NCBI GenBank assembly: GCA_005883615.1 | Contig: VBEC01000020.1 | Coordinates: forward strand, 46,225-110,224 | Origin: Chloroflexota bacterium | Lineage (GTDB): Bacteria > Chloroflexota > Limnocylindria > Limnocylindrales > CSP1-4 | Length of the DNA stretch: 64,000 bases | Reading direction: 5' to 3' | Shown here: piece after piece, positions 44,369 through 53,835 of the stretch | Numbering within the stretch: position 1 is the stretch's first letter | How the letters are laid out: the number at the start of each line of letters is the position of its first letter | Notes under the pieces: model-generated | Database searches by the model: none | The model's input: only the letters and a program-made list of their open reading frames with translations | What the model was told of the DNA's origin: nothing | Program-made: the position numbers and the translations under genes

Positions 44369-46849
44369 CTACCGGCTGCCGCGCCAGCGACGTCGCCGGA
44401 ACAGCAGCCGCAGCAGCGTGACCCTCAGTCGGCGCTGGGCTTCGCGCAGCGCCGAGATGCGATCCTGTCCAAGCACCCGGTGGCCGTACGCGACTTCCAC
44501 CTTGGCCTGCGCGACGACCTGCAGCGACGGTCGTGCGCCGGGCAGCTCCTCTCCAAGCGCGCCGGCATACTCGTAGACGGTCTGGGTCGCGCGCGGCGCG
44601 AAGCCGAGACGCGCGGCGAGACGGACGACACCTTCGTACACCGAGTCGGGCTGAGCCGGGCCACGCGGGCCTCGGCGATAGGCCAGGAACGCAAGTCCGC
44701 CGATGGCCGCGGCCAGCAGGAGCCCGACGATCACGAACGGGAGGCTGCCAGGCGACGAGGGTCCACCCGCGTCGGCGGGGCCGGCGGCACCGCCTCTCGG
44801 CGACCGCAGGTTCGGGTCCTGCTCGCGGTCGAGTGAACCGGACGGCACAGCCAGCGGCGAGGCGCTCGGTCGCGGCAAGACGGCGGGCCCGGCGGGCAGA
44901 GGTATAACCACGCCCTGTCCCTTGGTCGGGTCGAAGTTGACCCAGCCGACGCCCGGAAAGTAAACCTGCACCCAGGCGTGCGAGCTGGCGTACGTCAGAA
45001 GTTCGTTGGCGCCCGAGGCGTCGCGCTCGCCGGGCAGGAAGCCCTGGACCATCCGCGTCGGGATGCCCTTGCTGCGCAGGAGGATCGCCATTTCCGTCGC
45101 GAAGTACTGGCAGAAGCCGTACCGATCGCGCGCAAAGCACTCGACCACGTTTCCGCTGCAGTTGAAGCGGCGGACGTCGGTGTCGTAGTGAAAGGCATCC
45201 GAGCGCAGATATTCCTGGGTAGCAAGGGCCCAGTCATACGGGGTGTCCTGCTCGACCGAAGGCTCGATCTCCTTCAGGAGGGCCCTGGCGTTCGCGCCGA
45301 TCGCCTCCTTTGGATAGGAGAGGTAGAGAGCCTTGACCTCGGTGGGATAGTCCGTGCCCGCTGCCCGCAACAGGTTCTCGTTGATTCCGGTGTCACCCAC
45401 GGTGGGCACATCCACGCTCACCTTGTAATTCTCGTGCTGGTCCGACACGACGCTCAGCAGGTACGAGCCGCCGGCCAGCACGAAAACGCGCGTGTCGACG
45501 TCCTCGCTGATCGATCCCATTGTCCGCAGCGGCACGGTCGGCGTGAGCAGAACATCGTCGCGGTAGGCCAGGGCGGACACGTTGAAGCTCACCGATTTCT
45601 TGGCAGACGGCGGGAAGGCTCCTTCGAGTGTGTCCTTGAGCAGCGGCTGGTTGGCCTTCCTGGCGATTTCGGTGTCGCTGCCGCGGCTCCAGCCGTTCAG
45701 GTTGAAGGTGTTGTACGTGGCGGCCGCCCAGTAGTAGTCGGTCTTGTCCCCGGGGTTTCGTTTGATGGCCACCGCCGGGGTGTTCTGGGTGAACCAGACG
45801 GCTCCGATGTCCGCGTTCGGACCGAAGCTGACACCATTGATGCGGGTACCTGCGCCGCAGCACGGCAGGAAGCGCTGGATCTGCTGGCCCCAGTCGATGA
45901 TCTGCTGGTCGACCCCTGTCCAGGCGCCCGCGAGCGGGGCGGACGAGGCCGTGACCGTGAGGAGGAGCGCCCCGAGGACTGCGGCCGTCACGAACGTGGT
46001 CCCACCCCGCATGTAGAAGCTGCCGAGGCTGACCGGATCGCCGATCCGGCGGCGCAGCCAGCTCGCCCGCTCCTCGAAGGTATGGGTACGCACCAGGAGC
46101 AGCAGGGCAGCCACGCTGAAGATCACCAGGAACGGCAGCTGCTCCCGGATCGTGATGGACATGCTGGCCACGAGCAGGATGCCGCCCAGGATCACCGCGT
46201 TCAGCGGACGACGGTGGTGGAAGGTCACGTAGCCCATGTACTGGCCGGTTGCCCAGCACAAGAGGCCCAGGGCCAGCATGAAGTGGCCGTACTGCTGCGT
46301 CACCGTCTGGCCACGCCGCGCCAGATCGAGATAGGCGGCGACGGTCGATCGGGCCGTTGCCTCGAACCACGAAAGGATCCATCCATCGGGGGCGAGGATC
46401 GATCCGATGGCGACCGGCACGATCAAGGCCGCGGCGACCGCCCCCAGCAGATGAGCGACCCAGCGCGGCCAGCCGGCCTTGGCCGACAGGAATCCCCAGA
46501 GCACGCCCAGCGCGGCAACCGGAGCGAGGAAGTCCGTCAGATCGCTCCGGCCGAGGATCCAACGGGGGTCATCAACCGACCAGGCGAGCGTCATCGCCAT
46601 CAGGATGACCAGCCCCAGCGTCAGCCAGCCTTCGGATGGCCGAAGCGGAAGCGCCCGCAGGCTCTCGAGGGTGGACGGCGCTTCCTCGGCACGCCGGCGT
46701 GCCGCCGCCACCTCGAGGAAGGGCCAGGCTGCCTCGTCGGTCGGGGGGCCGGCATCGGCAGAGGATTCGGGCACGGACTCCGTCCGGCCGCGGGACAGGG
46801 CTTCCGGGATTCCCTCACGGCGATGTCCGTTACCGGGCGCCGAGCTCAT
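44369..46849 (-). CDS. Membrane transglutaminase-like protein (DUF3488/TgpA type)
   Basis: An 826-residue protein. The N-terminal ~300 residues hold six or more membrane helices (GWLTLGLVILMAMTLAWS to LLLLVRT). The periplasmic transglutaminase core has Cys580 in YGFCQYFATEMAILL, GIPTRMVQGFLPGE, and His in SSHAWVQVYFPGVGWVNFDP. A late helix (SLPFVIVGLLLAAAIGGLAF) precedes a DUF4129-like C-terminal domain. Related proteins sit with MoxR and DUF58 genes, as here. Whether it cleaves or crosslinks peptides is unknown. It overlaps the DUF58 gene by four bases. Confidence 0.87.
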   Translation of the reverse strand: MSSAPGNGHRREGIPEALSRGRTESVPESSADAGPPTDEAAWPFLEVAAARRRAEEAPSTLESLRALPLRPSEGWLTLGLVILMAMTLAWSVDDPRWILGRSDLTDFLAPVAALGVLWGFLSAKAGWPRWVAHLLGAVAAALIVPVAIGSILAPDGWILSWFEATARSTVAAYLDLARRGQTVTQQYGHFMLALGLLCWATGQYMGYVTFHHRRPLNAVILGGILLVASMSITIREQLPFLVIFSVAALLLLVRTHTFEERASWLRRRIGDPVSLGSFYMRGGTTFVTAAVLGALLLTVTASSAPLAGAWTGVDQQIIDWGQQIQRFLPCCGAGTRINGVSFGPNADIGAVWFTQNTPAVAIKRNPGDKTDYYWAAATYNTFNLNGWSRGSDTEIARKANQPLLKDTLEGAFPPSAKKSVSFNVSALAYRDDVLLTPTVPLRTMGSISEDVDTRVFVLAGGSYLLSVVSDQHENYKVSVDVPTVGDTGINENLLRAAGTDYPTEVKALYLSYPKEAIGANARALLKEIEPSVEQDTPYDWALATQEYLRSDAFHYDTDVRRFNCSGNVVECFARDRYGFCQYFATEMAILLRSKGIPTRMVQGFLPGERDASGANELLTYASSHAWVQVYFPGVGWVNFDPTKGQGVVIPLPAGPAVLPRPSASPLAVPSGSLDREQDPNLRSPRGGAAGPADAGGPSSPGSLPFVIVGLLLAAAIGGLAFLAYRRGPRGPAQPDSVYEGVVRLAARLGFAPRATQTVYEYAGALGEELPGARPSLQVVAQAKVEVAYGHRVLGQDRISALREAQRRLRVTLLRLLFRRRRWRGSR

Positions 46850-48171
46850 GACACCAACGCCTCGCCCAGGGACTGGCCGGCCGCAACCCAGTCGGCCCGT
46901 AGTTCGTACTCCGCGAGCGCGTGGCGCATGGCGCGCTGGGCCTGCTCGGTGCGGGCTTCCGACTCCCCAGCCGATATCGCAGAAGCAGCAGACGCAAACG
47001 CGGCGCCGGATGTCGCCGAGGCCTCCGATTCGGAAGCTGCCAGCGCACGGGCTGCCACCCGGGAGACCCTGGCACTCGCCAGGGCGTGCTTCGCGTAACT
47101 CTGCGCGTCGAGAATGACCGCGACGCAGGCCACTCCCATGCCCCGCAGAGCGGCGAGAGGCCTGACCCAGCCACGATCCAGCGACGGGCTGATGACCACC
47201 GCGGTCATCCCGTGACGCAGCCGCGACATGCCCGCGAGCAGGGCCTCACCGAGAGGCGTCGTCCCGTCGGCCTCAACTGCCGCCAGCAATTGCATGATCT
47301 TGAGATGTTGGCGGCCTCCGCGATCTGCCGGCACGACGGCCATTCGATGGCCGGACGTGGTCAGCCCGACGGCCCGGTTCTCGACCAGCGCGCGGTCGGC
47401 TATCGAGGCGGCCGCTCGAACCGCGACCTCGAGGCTCGATTCGTCACCGATCCCAGCGTGGGCACGGCGATCGAGGTCGAGGAATATCCACACGTCCGAT
47501 GTCTGCTCAAGGTCGAACTCCTTGACCTGGATGTCGCCGTGGCGCGCCGTCGACTTCCAGTGGATGCGGTTGAAGCTGTCACCCGGGGCCCACGGCCTGA
47601 CCGTGGTCGCCAGGGGCGTGGTCTGGAGCGTTCGCACGGCCGCGGCGTGGCTGCCCTCGAGGCCGGCCGGGGGCAGCTCCCACAGGGGCAGGCGCTCGAT
47701 CCGCGGGTAGACGACCAGCGGGATGCCCTGGCCGACCGTGGCCGACGCCTCGAAGAACCCGAACGGATCGCCCGTCCGGATCTGAAGCGGCTCGATCCGG
47801 AAATGACCGCGCCGCGAGAGAGGGACCTTCACCAGCCACGAGCGTTCGCTTCGCGGAGCGAGGGACAGGGCGCGCCCGTGCAACCCGCCTGGCAGGTTGC
47901 TCGGGTTGTGGACCTCCAGCCAGAACTTCGGCCACCGGCTCGTGTTGCGCAGCGTGTAGGTCACGCGAAGCTGGTCACCGACCTGGCCGTGCAGCTGGCT
48001 GACGGCGTAGCCGGCCTCCAGGTCGCTTAGCCCAAGGCGCGTGAGGATGTAGCTCCCGCCGATGACCAGGATGGCCAGGTAGACCAGGTAGAACAGGAAT
48101 GGCAGCGCGGTCGAAAAGGCGGCCACAAGCACGACGCCGCCGATGACGAACAGCTGCAAGCGACGGATCAT
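46846..48171 (-). CDS. DUF58-domain protein
   Basis: A 441-residue protein. Two N-terminal helices (LQLFVIGGVVLVAAFSTALP; FYLVYLAILVIGGSYILT) precede a beta-rich region, then the DUF58 signature RPWAPGDSFNRIHWKSTARH. A von Willebrand A-like remainder continues to ~340. The last ~70 residues are Ala/Ser/Glu-rich. DUF58 proteins commonly partner MoxR ATPases in assembly of envelope or metal-binding complexes. It starts 39 bases after moxR and overlaps the transglutaminase gene. Confidence 0.88.
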   Translation of the reverse strand: MIRRLQLFVIGGVVLVAAFSTALPFLFYLVYLAILVIGGSYILTRLGLSDLEAGYAVSQLHGQVGDQLRVTYTLRNTSRWPKFWLEVHNPSNLPGGLHGRALSLAPRSERSWLVKVPLSRRGHFRIEPLQIRTGDPFGFFEASATVGQGIPLVVYPRIERLPLWELPPAGLEGSHAAAVRTLQTTPLATTVRPWAPGDSFNRIHWKSTARHGDIQVKEFDLEQTSDVWIFLDLDRRAHAGIGDESSLEVAVRAAASIADRALVENRAVGLTTSGHRMAVVPADRGGRQHLKIMQLLAAVEADGTTPLGEALLAGMSRLRHGMTAVVISPSLDRGWVRPLAALRGMGVACVAVILDAQSYAKHALASARVSRVAARALAASESEASATSGAAFASAASAISAGESEARTEQAQRAMRHALAEYELRADWVAAGQSLGEALVS

Positions 48172-48210
48172 GCCAGCGAGTCCTTGCGCCGAACCGCGAT
48201 GGTGGGTCGC

Positions 48211-49245
48211 TTAAGCCGTTGTGTCGGTAACGACCGTACGCGACGATGAGCTGCGCCCGACCGCAGCCGCGCTGTCGAGGGGTCGCGGGCCACCCTGGCC
48301 GGTTGGGTGGACGGCGCCGATGGCGACCGAATCGAGGAGCTCGCGGACGACGGCGGCCGGCTGAACGTCGTGAATCGACGAGCTGGTCTTGATGATCAGC
48401 CGATGGGCCAGCGCGGGCTCGGCCAGCATCTTGACGTCGTCCGGGATCACGTAGTCTCGGCCGAGAAGAGCGGCAAGCGCCTGGCCGGCCCGATAGAGAG
48501 CCAGCGACCCACGCGGCGACGCGCCGAGGTAGACGTCGGGATGCGTCCGGGTCGCGTTCACCAGGCGAACGATGTAGTCGGAAACCGTCGAGTCGACATA
48601 GATCTCTCGAACGGCCGCCTGTAGTTCGCGCAGCTCCTCGGTCGAACAGACTTCCTCGATGTCCTCGAGCGGATGGGTGCGCTTCTGTTCGTCGAGGATG
48701 ACGATCTCCTCGATTGGCTGGGGATATCCCAGGCGCAGTCGCAACATGAACCGGTCGAGCTGGGCCTCGGGCAGGGCGAACGTGCCTTCGTATTCGATCG
48801 GGTTCTGCGTGGCGATGACCAGGAAGGGATCTGGCATCGTGTACGTCGTGCCGTCGATCGTGGCCTGACGCTCTTCCATGCACTCGAGCAGGCTCGACTG
48901 GGTCTTCGGCGTGGCACGGTTGATCTCGTCGGCGAGGACGACCTGGGCCATGATCGGGCCGGGCCGGAACTCGAACTCCTGCGTCTTCTGGTTGTAGATC
49001 GACAGCCCGGTGACGTCGGAGGGCAGCAGGTCCGGGGTGAACTGGATGCGCCGGAAGGAACAGCCCAGGCTTCGGGCGATCGCCTTTGCGAGGACGGTCT
49101 TGCCGGTCCCGGGCACGTCCTCGATCAGCAGGTGGCCGCGGCACAGCAGTGCAACCAGCGCGAGGCGAACCTCGTGATGCTTGCCCACGATCACGCGTTC
49201 GACATTGGCGATGACCTTCTCGCCAGACTCCTGGATCTTCGTCAT
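48211..49245 (-). CDS. MoxR-family AAA+ ATPase
   Basis: A 344-residue chaperone-type ATPase. [20 protein letters not shown] is Walker [21 protein letters not shown] is Walker B, and [20 protein letters not shown] is the sensor 1/AAA_3 signature. [19 protein letters not shown] marks the lid. ATG 49243-49245 is chosen because GAGGAGG lies just upstream; the longer frame adds 44 unlikely residues. It leads the operon with DUF58 and transglutaminase genes. Confidence 0.92.
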   Translation of the reverse strand: MTKIQESGEKVIANVERVIVGKHHEVRLALVALLCRGHLLIEDVPGTGKTVLAKAIARSLGCSFRRIQFTPDLLPSDVTGLSIYNQKTQEFEFRPGPIMAQVVLADEINRATPKTQSSLLECMEERQATIDGTTYTMPDPFLVIATQNPIEYEGTFALPEAQLDRFMLRLRLGYPQPIEEIVILDEQKRTHPLEDIEEVCSTEELRELQAAVREIYVDSTVSDYIVRLVNATRTHPDVYLGASPRGSLALYRAGQALAALLGRDYVIPDDVKMLAEPALAHRLIIKTSSSIHDVQPAAVVRELLDSVAIGAVHPTGQGGPRPLDSAAAVGRSSSSRTVVTDTTA

Positions 49246-49441
49246 CGTCCTCCTCGCAGGATGACCCCACCCCGAAGTGCTTGAAGTGTGGCGGGAGTCG
49301 GCCGGGCAGCCGGGGATTTCATTTGATAGTACGCCGGGGATGTCAAACGGGTTCCGGGGAGGTGGCGTCAGGCCCACGAGTAGCCTTCGCTGGGCGCGCG
49401 CCAGCCAGGCGATTGATCGTTACGGGAGGACCTGAATCGCG
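49246..49441. promoter_or_regulatory. Divergent control region for moxR and cyclase genes
   Basis: A TTGACA sequence at about 49347-49342 on the minus strand is a good -35 for moxR, but the best -10 candidates nearby (AATGAA, TACTAT) sit at imperfect spacing. GGGAGGA just before 49442 is the cyclase ribosome site. Confidence 0.4.
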
Positions 49442-50074
49442 ATGGAGTGGATCGACATCAGCGTCCCGATCCGTCCGGGGATGATCTCGTTCCCGGGCGA
49501 TCCGGTGGTCCTCATGGATCGGCCGATCGCAATCGCCGACGGCGCAGTCTGCAACGTCTCGCGACTCGACTTCGGCGTCCACAGCGGCACGCACGTCGAT
49601 GCGCCCGTCCATTTCATGGAGGGTGCACCCGGGGTGGAGGGCATGGCGATCGAGTCCCTGGTCGGCCCGGCCTGGGTGGTCGACGCGACCAATCAGGTCG
49701 GCAACATCGACATCGGTCACCTGGATGCGCTGGACATTCCGGCTGGCCCAAGACGGGTTCTGTTCAAGACGCCGAATTCCCGACTATGGGAGGTCCCGAC
49801 CTTCAGCCCGAACTACGTCGCCCTCACCCCGGAGGCGGCGGCTGCTCTCGTGAGCCGAGGAGTCGTGCTGGTCGGCGCCGATTACCTCTCGATCGCGCCA
49901 TTCGGCGATCCGGGACCGACTCACCGCACGTTTCTTGCCGCAGGTGTGGTGATCCTCGAAGGGCTGGATCTCCGCGCCGTGGCGCCGGGCCCGTACGAGC
50001 TGATCTGCCTGCCATTGCTCATTCCCGGCTCGGACGGTGCCTCTGCGCGCGCGATCCTCCGGACCGATGGCTGA
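49442..50074 (+). CDS. Cyclase-family hydrolase (kynurenine-formamidase-like)
   Basis: A 210-residue metal-dependent hydrolase. FGVHSGTHVDAPVHFMEGA is the metal-binding family motif, and VLVGADYLSIAP is a second conserved segment. Members include bacterial kynurenine formamidase KynB and other amidase/cyclases; no tryptophan-degradation gene is near, so function remains open. The ATG has GGGAGGA ten bases upstream. It is isolated, divergent from moxR. Confidence 0.82.
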   Translation: MEWIDISVPIRPGMISFPGDPVVLMDRPIAIADGAVCNVSRLDFGVHSGTHVDAPVHFMEGAPGVEGMAIESLVGPAWVVDATNQVGNIDIGHLDALDIPAGPRRVLFKTPNSRLWEVPTFSPNYVALTPEAAAALVSRGVVLVGADYLSIAPFGDPGPTHRTFLAAGVVILEGLDLRAVAPGPYELICLPLLIPGSDGASARAILRTDG

Positions 50075-50113
50075 GCCTCACAACGGCCTGAGCCGCGCCG
50101 GCCAAGCCGTAGC

Positions 50114-50380
50114 TCAGCCGCGGAAGAGGGTCAGGCCGCCCACCCACAGCGTCATGAGGCAGCCGATCGCACCCATGGCGCCGAGGAAGATCTCGCCGCC
50201 GGCGAACGCAGCCAGGGCGACCCCACCGAACAACGCGGCCAGGACCAGCGCGACCAAAGCCATCCCCACGCGTTCGAGAAGGGGCCGTGGCTTCGGCGGC
50301 TCCACGGGCGCTCTTCCGGCCCGCGCAGCACCGGGTTCTCCGGCGGAATTGGTTACGTCGGGGGATGGTCGGCCCGTCAT
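50114..50380 (-). CDS. Small two-helix membrane protein at the end of the RodA/PBP operon
   Basis: An 88-residue protein. A disordered Pro/Ala-rich start precedes two hydrophobic helices (VGMALVALVLAALFGGVALA and GEIFLGAMGAIGCLMTLWVG). ATG 50378-50380 overlaps the pbpA stop by four bases (ATGA), so it is part of the cell-wall operon. No family was recognised; a small accessory of the elongation or septal machinery is possible but unsupported. Confidence 0.7.
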   Translation of the reverse strand: MTGRPSPDVTNSAGEPGAARAGRAPVEPPKPRPLLERVGMALVALVLAALFGGVALAAFAGGEIFLGAMGAIGCLMTLWVGGLTLFRG

Positions 50381-51915
50381 CGGCCGAATGTATCGAAATA
50401 GAGCTTCATGAGATCGCCTGCCATGGGCGCCGCCCGTGAAGCACCATGGCCCGCGTTCTCCACGATGACGGCGATGACGACCCGCGGCTGGTCGACCGGG
50501 GCGAAGCCGATGAACCACGAGTGCGGCTCGCCCGAGCCGAGCTGTGCCGTGCCAGTCTTGCCCGCCGTCGGTATCCCGGGAACCGCCGCGCCCGGCGTGA
50601 AGATCTCGCCGAAATTGCCCTCGACCGCGCGCTCCATGGCCGACTTGATCTCGCCGGCGACGTCCGGCGAGGTGACGTCCGCCAGCTGTTCGGGAGCGAC
50701 CGTGTGGGTGCCATTCCGGGCGCTCGAGAAGGACAGGGCGAGATGGGGCTTCATCAGCACGCCGTCGTTGGCGATGGTGGACGCCACGAGCGCCATCTGG
50801 AGCGGCGTGGCGAGAACCTCGGCCTGTCCGTAGGCGGCGTTCGCCACTTCCACGTCGTCCTTGAAGCCGCCGCCGAACTTGCCGCCCCCGTTGGTCACCT
50901 GGCTCGTCTCGGTTGTGAGGTCGAATGGGATGGGATGCCCGAAACCGAGCTTGCCTGCCCAGTCGGCGAGCTTCTGGCCACCGGTGCGCAGGCCCGTCAG
51001 CGCGAAGTAGATGTTGCACGAAACTTCGACCGCCTCGGGGAACTTCAGCGCGCGGTCGTCGGTGAACGGGTGATGGCCATCGCGGACGCGATAGCCGGAC
51101 ACCAGGAGGCCGGTCTTCTCGGCCTTGGGCTGTTGGGGGTAGGACGTGTCCGTAGTGATCGCGCCCGAGCTGAGGGCTGCAATCGATGTGACGATCTTGA
51201 ACGTCGAGCCGGGCACGTACAGGCCCTGGATCGCCCGATTGAGCAGCGGCTTGTCCTTGTCCTGGCGCAGCGTGTCGAAGGCCTTCTGTGAAGTACTCGG
51301 GTTGGCGATGGGCGAGGCGTCGAACGTCGGCGCGGAGACCAGGGTCAGGACTTCGCCCGTCCGCGGGTCGAGCATCACGACTGCGCCCTTGTCGTTGCCG
51401 AGGGCCTTCTCGGCCGCCTTCTGCAGCTTGAGTGAGAGCGACAAGGTCAGGTCTTGCGGATCGTTGGGGTCGGCCCTGAACTTAGACAGCAATTGCTGAA
51501 TTGGGTCGGCGCTCACGACCCCAGCGAGCTGGCCGTCGTAGGTGTGCTCGAGGCCCGCCGTCCCGAATTGACGCGAGGCGTAGCCGATGACCGGGCTCAT
51601 GGAAGGATCGGTGTAGGTGCGGTAGGGCTCCCCGTTGGAGTCCTTCTTGCTGCTTGCCAGAACGGCTCCCGTGCGATCCAGGATGCGACCGCGCACTACG
51701 TTCCGCGCCGCTGCGACAACTGCCGGATCGTCCGGCGCAGTCGAAAGCTCCTGAGCCCGATAGACTTGCCAGTAGCCGGCACCGGCCGCCAGGACGACGA
51801 AGGCTAAGGCCAGGGTCACCCCGGCTCGGCCGACGTTCTGGCCGATCGCCCCGCGACCCGCACGCAGCCCCGCCGAGCGCAGACGCCCGAACGCGAGCCG
51901 GCCCTCGCCGCTCAT
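50377..51915 (-). CDS. pbpA: Class B penicillin-binding protein (transpeptidase)
   Basis: A 512-residue peptidoglycan transpeptidase. One N-terminal helix (VTLALAFVVLAAGAGYWQVY) anchors it. RGRILDRTGAVLASS begins the dimerisation region. The penicillin-binding motifs are SxxK in VPGSTFKIV, SxN in EVSCNIYFAL and KTG in TAGKTGTAQ. It overlaps rodA by four bases, forming the usual SEDS-PBP pair in which RodA polymerises glycan and the PBP crosslinks it. It resembles actinobacterial PbpA rather than FtsI. Confidence 0.93.
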   Translation of the reverse strand: MSGEGRLAFGRLRSAGLRAGRGAIGQNVGRAGVTLALAFVVLAAGAGYWQVYRAQELSTAPDDPAVVAAARNVVRGRILDRTGAVLASSKKDSNGEPYRTYTDPSMSPVIGYASRQFGTAGLEHTYDGQLAGVVSADPIQQLLSKFRADPNDPQDLTLSLSLKLQKAAEKALGNDKGAVVMLDPRTGEVLTLVSAPTFDASPIANPSTSQKAFDTLRQDKDKPLLNRAIQGLYVPGSTFKIVTSIAALSSGAITTDTSYPQQPKAEKTGLLVSGYRVRDGHHPFTDDRALKFPEAVEVSCNIYFALTGLRTGGQKLADWAGKLGFGHPIPFDLTTETSQVTNGGGKFGGGFKDDVEVANAAYGQAEVLATPLQMALVASTIANDGVLMKPHLALSFSSARNGTHTVAPEQLADVTSPDVAGEIKSAMERAVEGNFGEIFTPGAAVPGIPTAGKTGTAQLGSGEPHSWFIGFAPVDQPRVVIAVIVENAGHGASRAAPMAGDLMKLYFDTFGR

Positions 51916-53369
51916 CGACCGCTCTGGACCAGTCGGCTGCGGAGGCCCGCCAGTCGACCGCCGACGCGCGGGGGTGGAGGTGGTTCGACGCCCTTGTCGG
52001 AGAGAGCCAGGAGAAGGCCCACCACGACGGCGTTGGCCAGGATCGATGAGCCGCCATAGCTGATGAGCGGCAGCGTGATTCCGGTCAGTGGAACGAGCTT
52101 GAGGTTGCCGGCGGCAATGATGAACGCCTGCACCCCGACGACGAGCGCCAGCCCCGCCGCCAGAAGGGCCCGAAAGTCGTCAGCTGCGGCGGCCGCGATA
52201 CGCAGGCCGCGCTCGATCACGACGAGGTAGACACCCAGGATTGCAAGCACCCCCACCAGTCCGAGCTCCTCGCCAAGGGCCGCAAACGGGAAGTCGGTGT
52301 GCACCTCCGGGATCGGCGGACGCCCGCCGACCATCGGTAAACCAGCTCCGAGGCCAGTGCCCAGAATGCCGCCGCGTGCGAACGCGTGAAGGGCCTGCAC
52401 GATCTGGTAGCCGCTGCCCGAGGCGTCTCTGAACGGGTCGATCCAGACGTCGACGCGGGATTGGACGACGGGGAACAGCCGATACATCAGGTAGCTGCCC
52501 GCCACGAACAGGAGGAGGCCCAGGATTACGTAGGCGGAGCGCGCGGTCGCCACGTAAAGGAGCAGCAGGAAGACGAGGAAGAAGAGGAGCGCGGCACCCA
52601 GGTCGCGCTGGAACACCACGATCCCGAGGGCAATGGCGACCATACCCACCATCGGCGCCAGGTAGGGAACCGGAGGCAGGCGCAGGGGCCCGATCCGCGA
52701 GTCCTGTTCCACGAGAAGCGGCCTGAATTCGGACAGATAGCCCGCCAGGAACACGACAACGATGACCTTCAGCAATTCCGTCGGCTGCCCGCTGAGAGGG
52801 CCGAGCCGGAGGACCAGACGTGCGCCGTTCACATCCTCGCCCCGGACGAACGTGAGGACGAGGAGCGCGATGCCAACCGCCGCCCAGGTGTACTTGTACA
52901 GGCGCAGCCAGGCATCCGAGCGGACCACGATTGCGAGGACCGTGATGATTGCCACGGCGAGCAGGAGCCACAGGAGCTGAACCTGGCCGAGGCCAAGCGT
53001 CATGCCTCCGATGGACTGTGACACGAGGTTCTGGGGCAGGCGCTCCATCAGCAGCAGGCTGATCCCTCCGAGCAGCCCGACTGCAGGCAGGAGCACCTGG
53101 TCGGTGCGGCGTCCCGCCAGGACCTGTGCGAGATTGGCAAGCAGGAGCGCCCCGAGATACGCCAGAAGAGGCTGCGACTGGGCCGGCGAGAACGACAGCG
53201 CCTTGCCTGCCTGGACCCGCTCCGTCGCTCCGAGCGACACGCTTCCGACGGACAGCGCAATGCCCACGAGCAGGAGGAGCCACAGCTCCCGCCAGCGCGG
53301 CCGGGGCCTGATCGAGCTGAAGTCGATGGACGGGAGCGCCGGTCTGCTCTGAGCGGAGGCTGCGCTCAT
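51912..53369 (-). CDS. rodA: RodA/FtsW-family SEDS peptidoglycan polymerase
   Basis: A 485-residue polytopic membrane protein with about ten or more helices. Conserved SEDS segments are GQPTELLKVIVVVFLAGYL, QRDLGAALLFFLVFLLLLY, RGGILGTGLGAG, HTDFPFAALGEELGLVGVL and LPLISYGGSSILANAVVVG. It polymerises lipid II together with the downstream PBP. ATG 53367-53369 avoids deep overlap with the FHA gene; a longer frame with extra N-terminal residues is possible. Confidence 0.93.
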   Translation of the reverse strand: MSAASAQSRPALPSIDFSSIRPRPRWRELWLLLLVGIALSVGSVSLGATERVQAGKALSFSPAQSQPLLAYLGALLLANLAQVLAGRRTDQVLLPAVGLLGGISLLLMERLPQNLVSQSIGGMTLGLGQVQLLWLLLAVAIITVLAIVVRSDAWLRLYKYTWAAVGIALLVLTFVRGEDVNGARLVLRLGPLSGQPTELLKVIVVVFLAGYLSEFRPLLVEQDSRIGPLRLPPVPYLAPMVGMVAIALGIVVFQRDLGAALLFFLVFLLLLYVATARSAYVILGLLLFVAGSYLMYRLFPVVQSRVDVWIDPFRDASGSGYQIVQALHAFARGGILGTGLGAGLPMVGGRPPIPEVHTDFPFAALGEELGLVGVLAILGVYLVVIERGLRIAAAAADDFRALLAAGLALVVGVQAFIIAAGNLKLVPLTGITLPLISYGGSSILANAVVVGLLLALSDKGVEPPPPPRVGGRLAGLRSRLVQSGR

Positions 53370-53391
53370 CCGCGCCAATTGACGAGCGCGG

Positions 53392-53829
53392 TCATCGATG
53401 GGATCGCTCGAGACGAAGGCGTGCGTTGCCGACCTGGAGCTCATCCCCGAACCCCAGCGCCGCAATCCCGTCGACGCGGTCGCCATTCACGTATGTGCCG
53501 TTTGTGCTACCGAGGTCTTCGACATACCACGCTCGGCCCCGAAACGTCAGAAGGCAATGCTCACCCGACACGAAATCGTCTTCGACGACGACGCTGTTGT
53601 TGACGTCCCGACCGATCGACGTAACCGCATCGAGCGGAAACACGCTGCCGGACGGTGGCTCGCCGGATGGCGAGGCCGCCACGATCAGGCGGCCCAACTC
53701 GGTCGACGGTTCGCGAGCCGCCTGCCTGATGTCGCGCAGAAGGACACGCACGACGGAGAAGAGAAAGAGGTAGAGAAGCGCCAGGAAGGCGAGCCGGATC
53801 AGCCACAGAGAGAGGATGAGCGGATCCAC
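53392..53829 (-). CDS. fhaB: FHA-domain membrane protein FhaB-like
   Basis: A 145-residue protein. An N-terminal helix (LSLWLIRLAFLALLYLFLFS) is followed by a linker and an FHA domain: SIGRDVNNSVVVEDDFVSGE, then YVEDLGSTNGTYVNG. FHA domains bind phosphothreonine. In Mycobacterium, FhaB is encoded with rodA, pbpA and Ser/Thr kinases. No kinase or phosphatase gene is in this cluster. GTG start, six bases after fhaA. Confidence 0.9.
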   Translation of the reverse strand: MDPLILSLWLIRLAFLALLYLFLFSVVRVLLRDIRQAAREPSTELGRLIVAASPSGEPPSGSVFPLDAVTSIGRDVNNSVVVEDDFVSGEHCLLTFRGRAWYVEDLGSTNGTYVNGDRVDGIAALGFGDELQVGNARLRLERSHR

Positions 53830-53835
53830 GTCCGC

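Noticed and set aside
44978..47098. 706-codon plus-strand frame opposite the transglutaminase gene
   Set aside because: The minus-strand protein has membrane helices and the Cys-His transglutaminase core; the plus frame is composition-driven.
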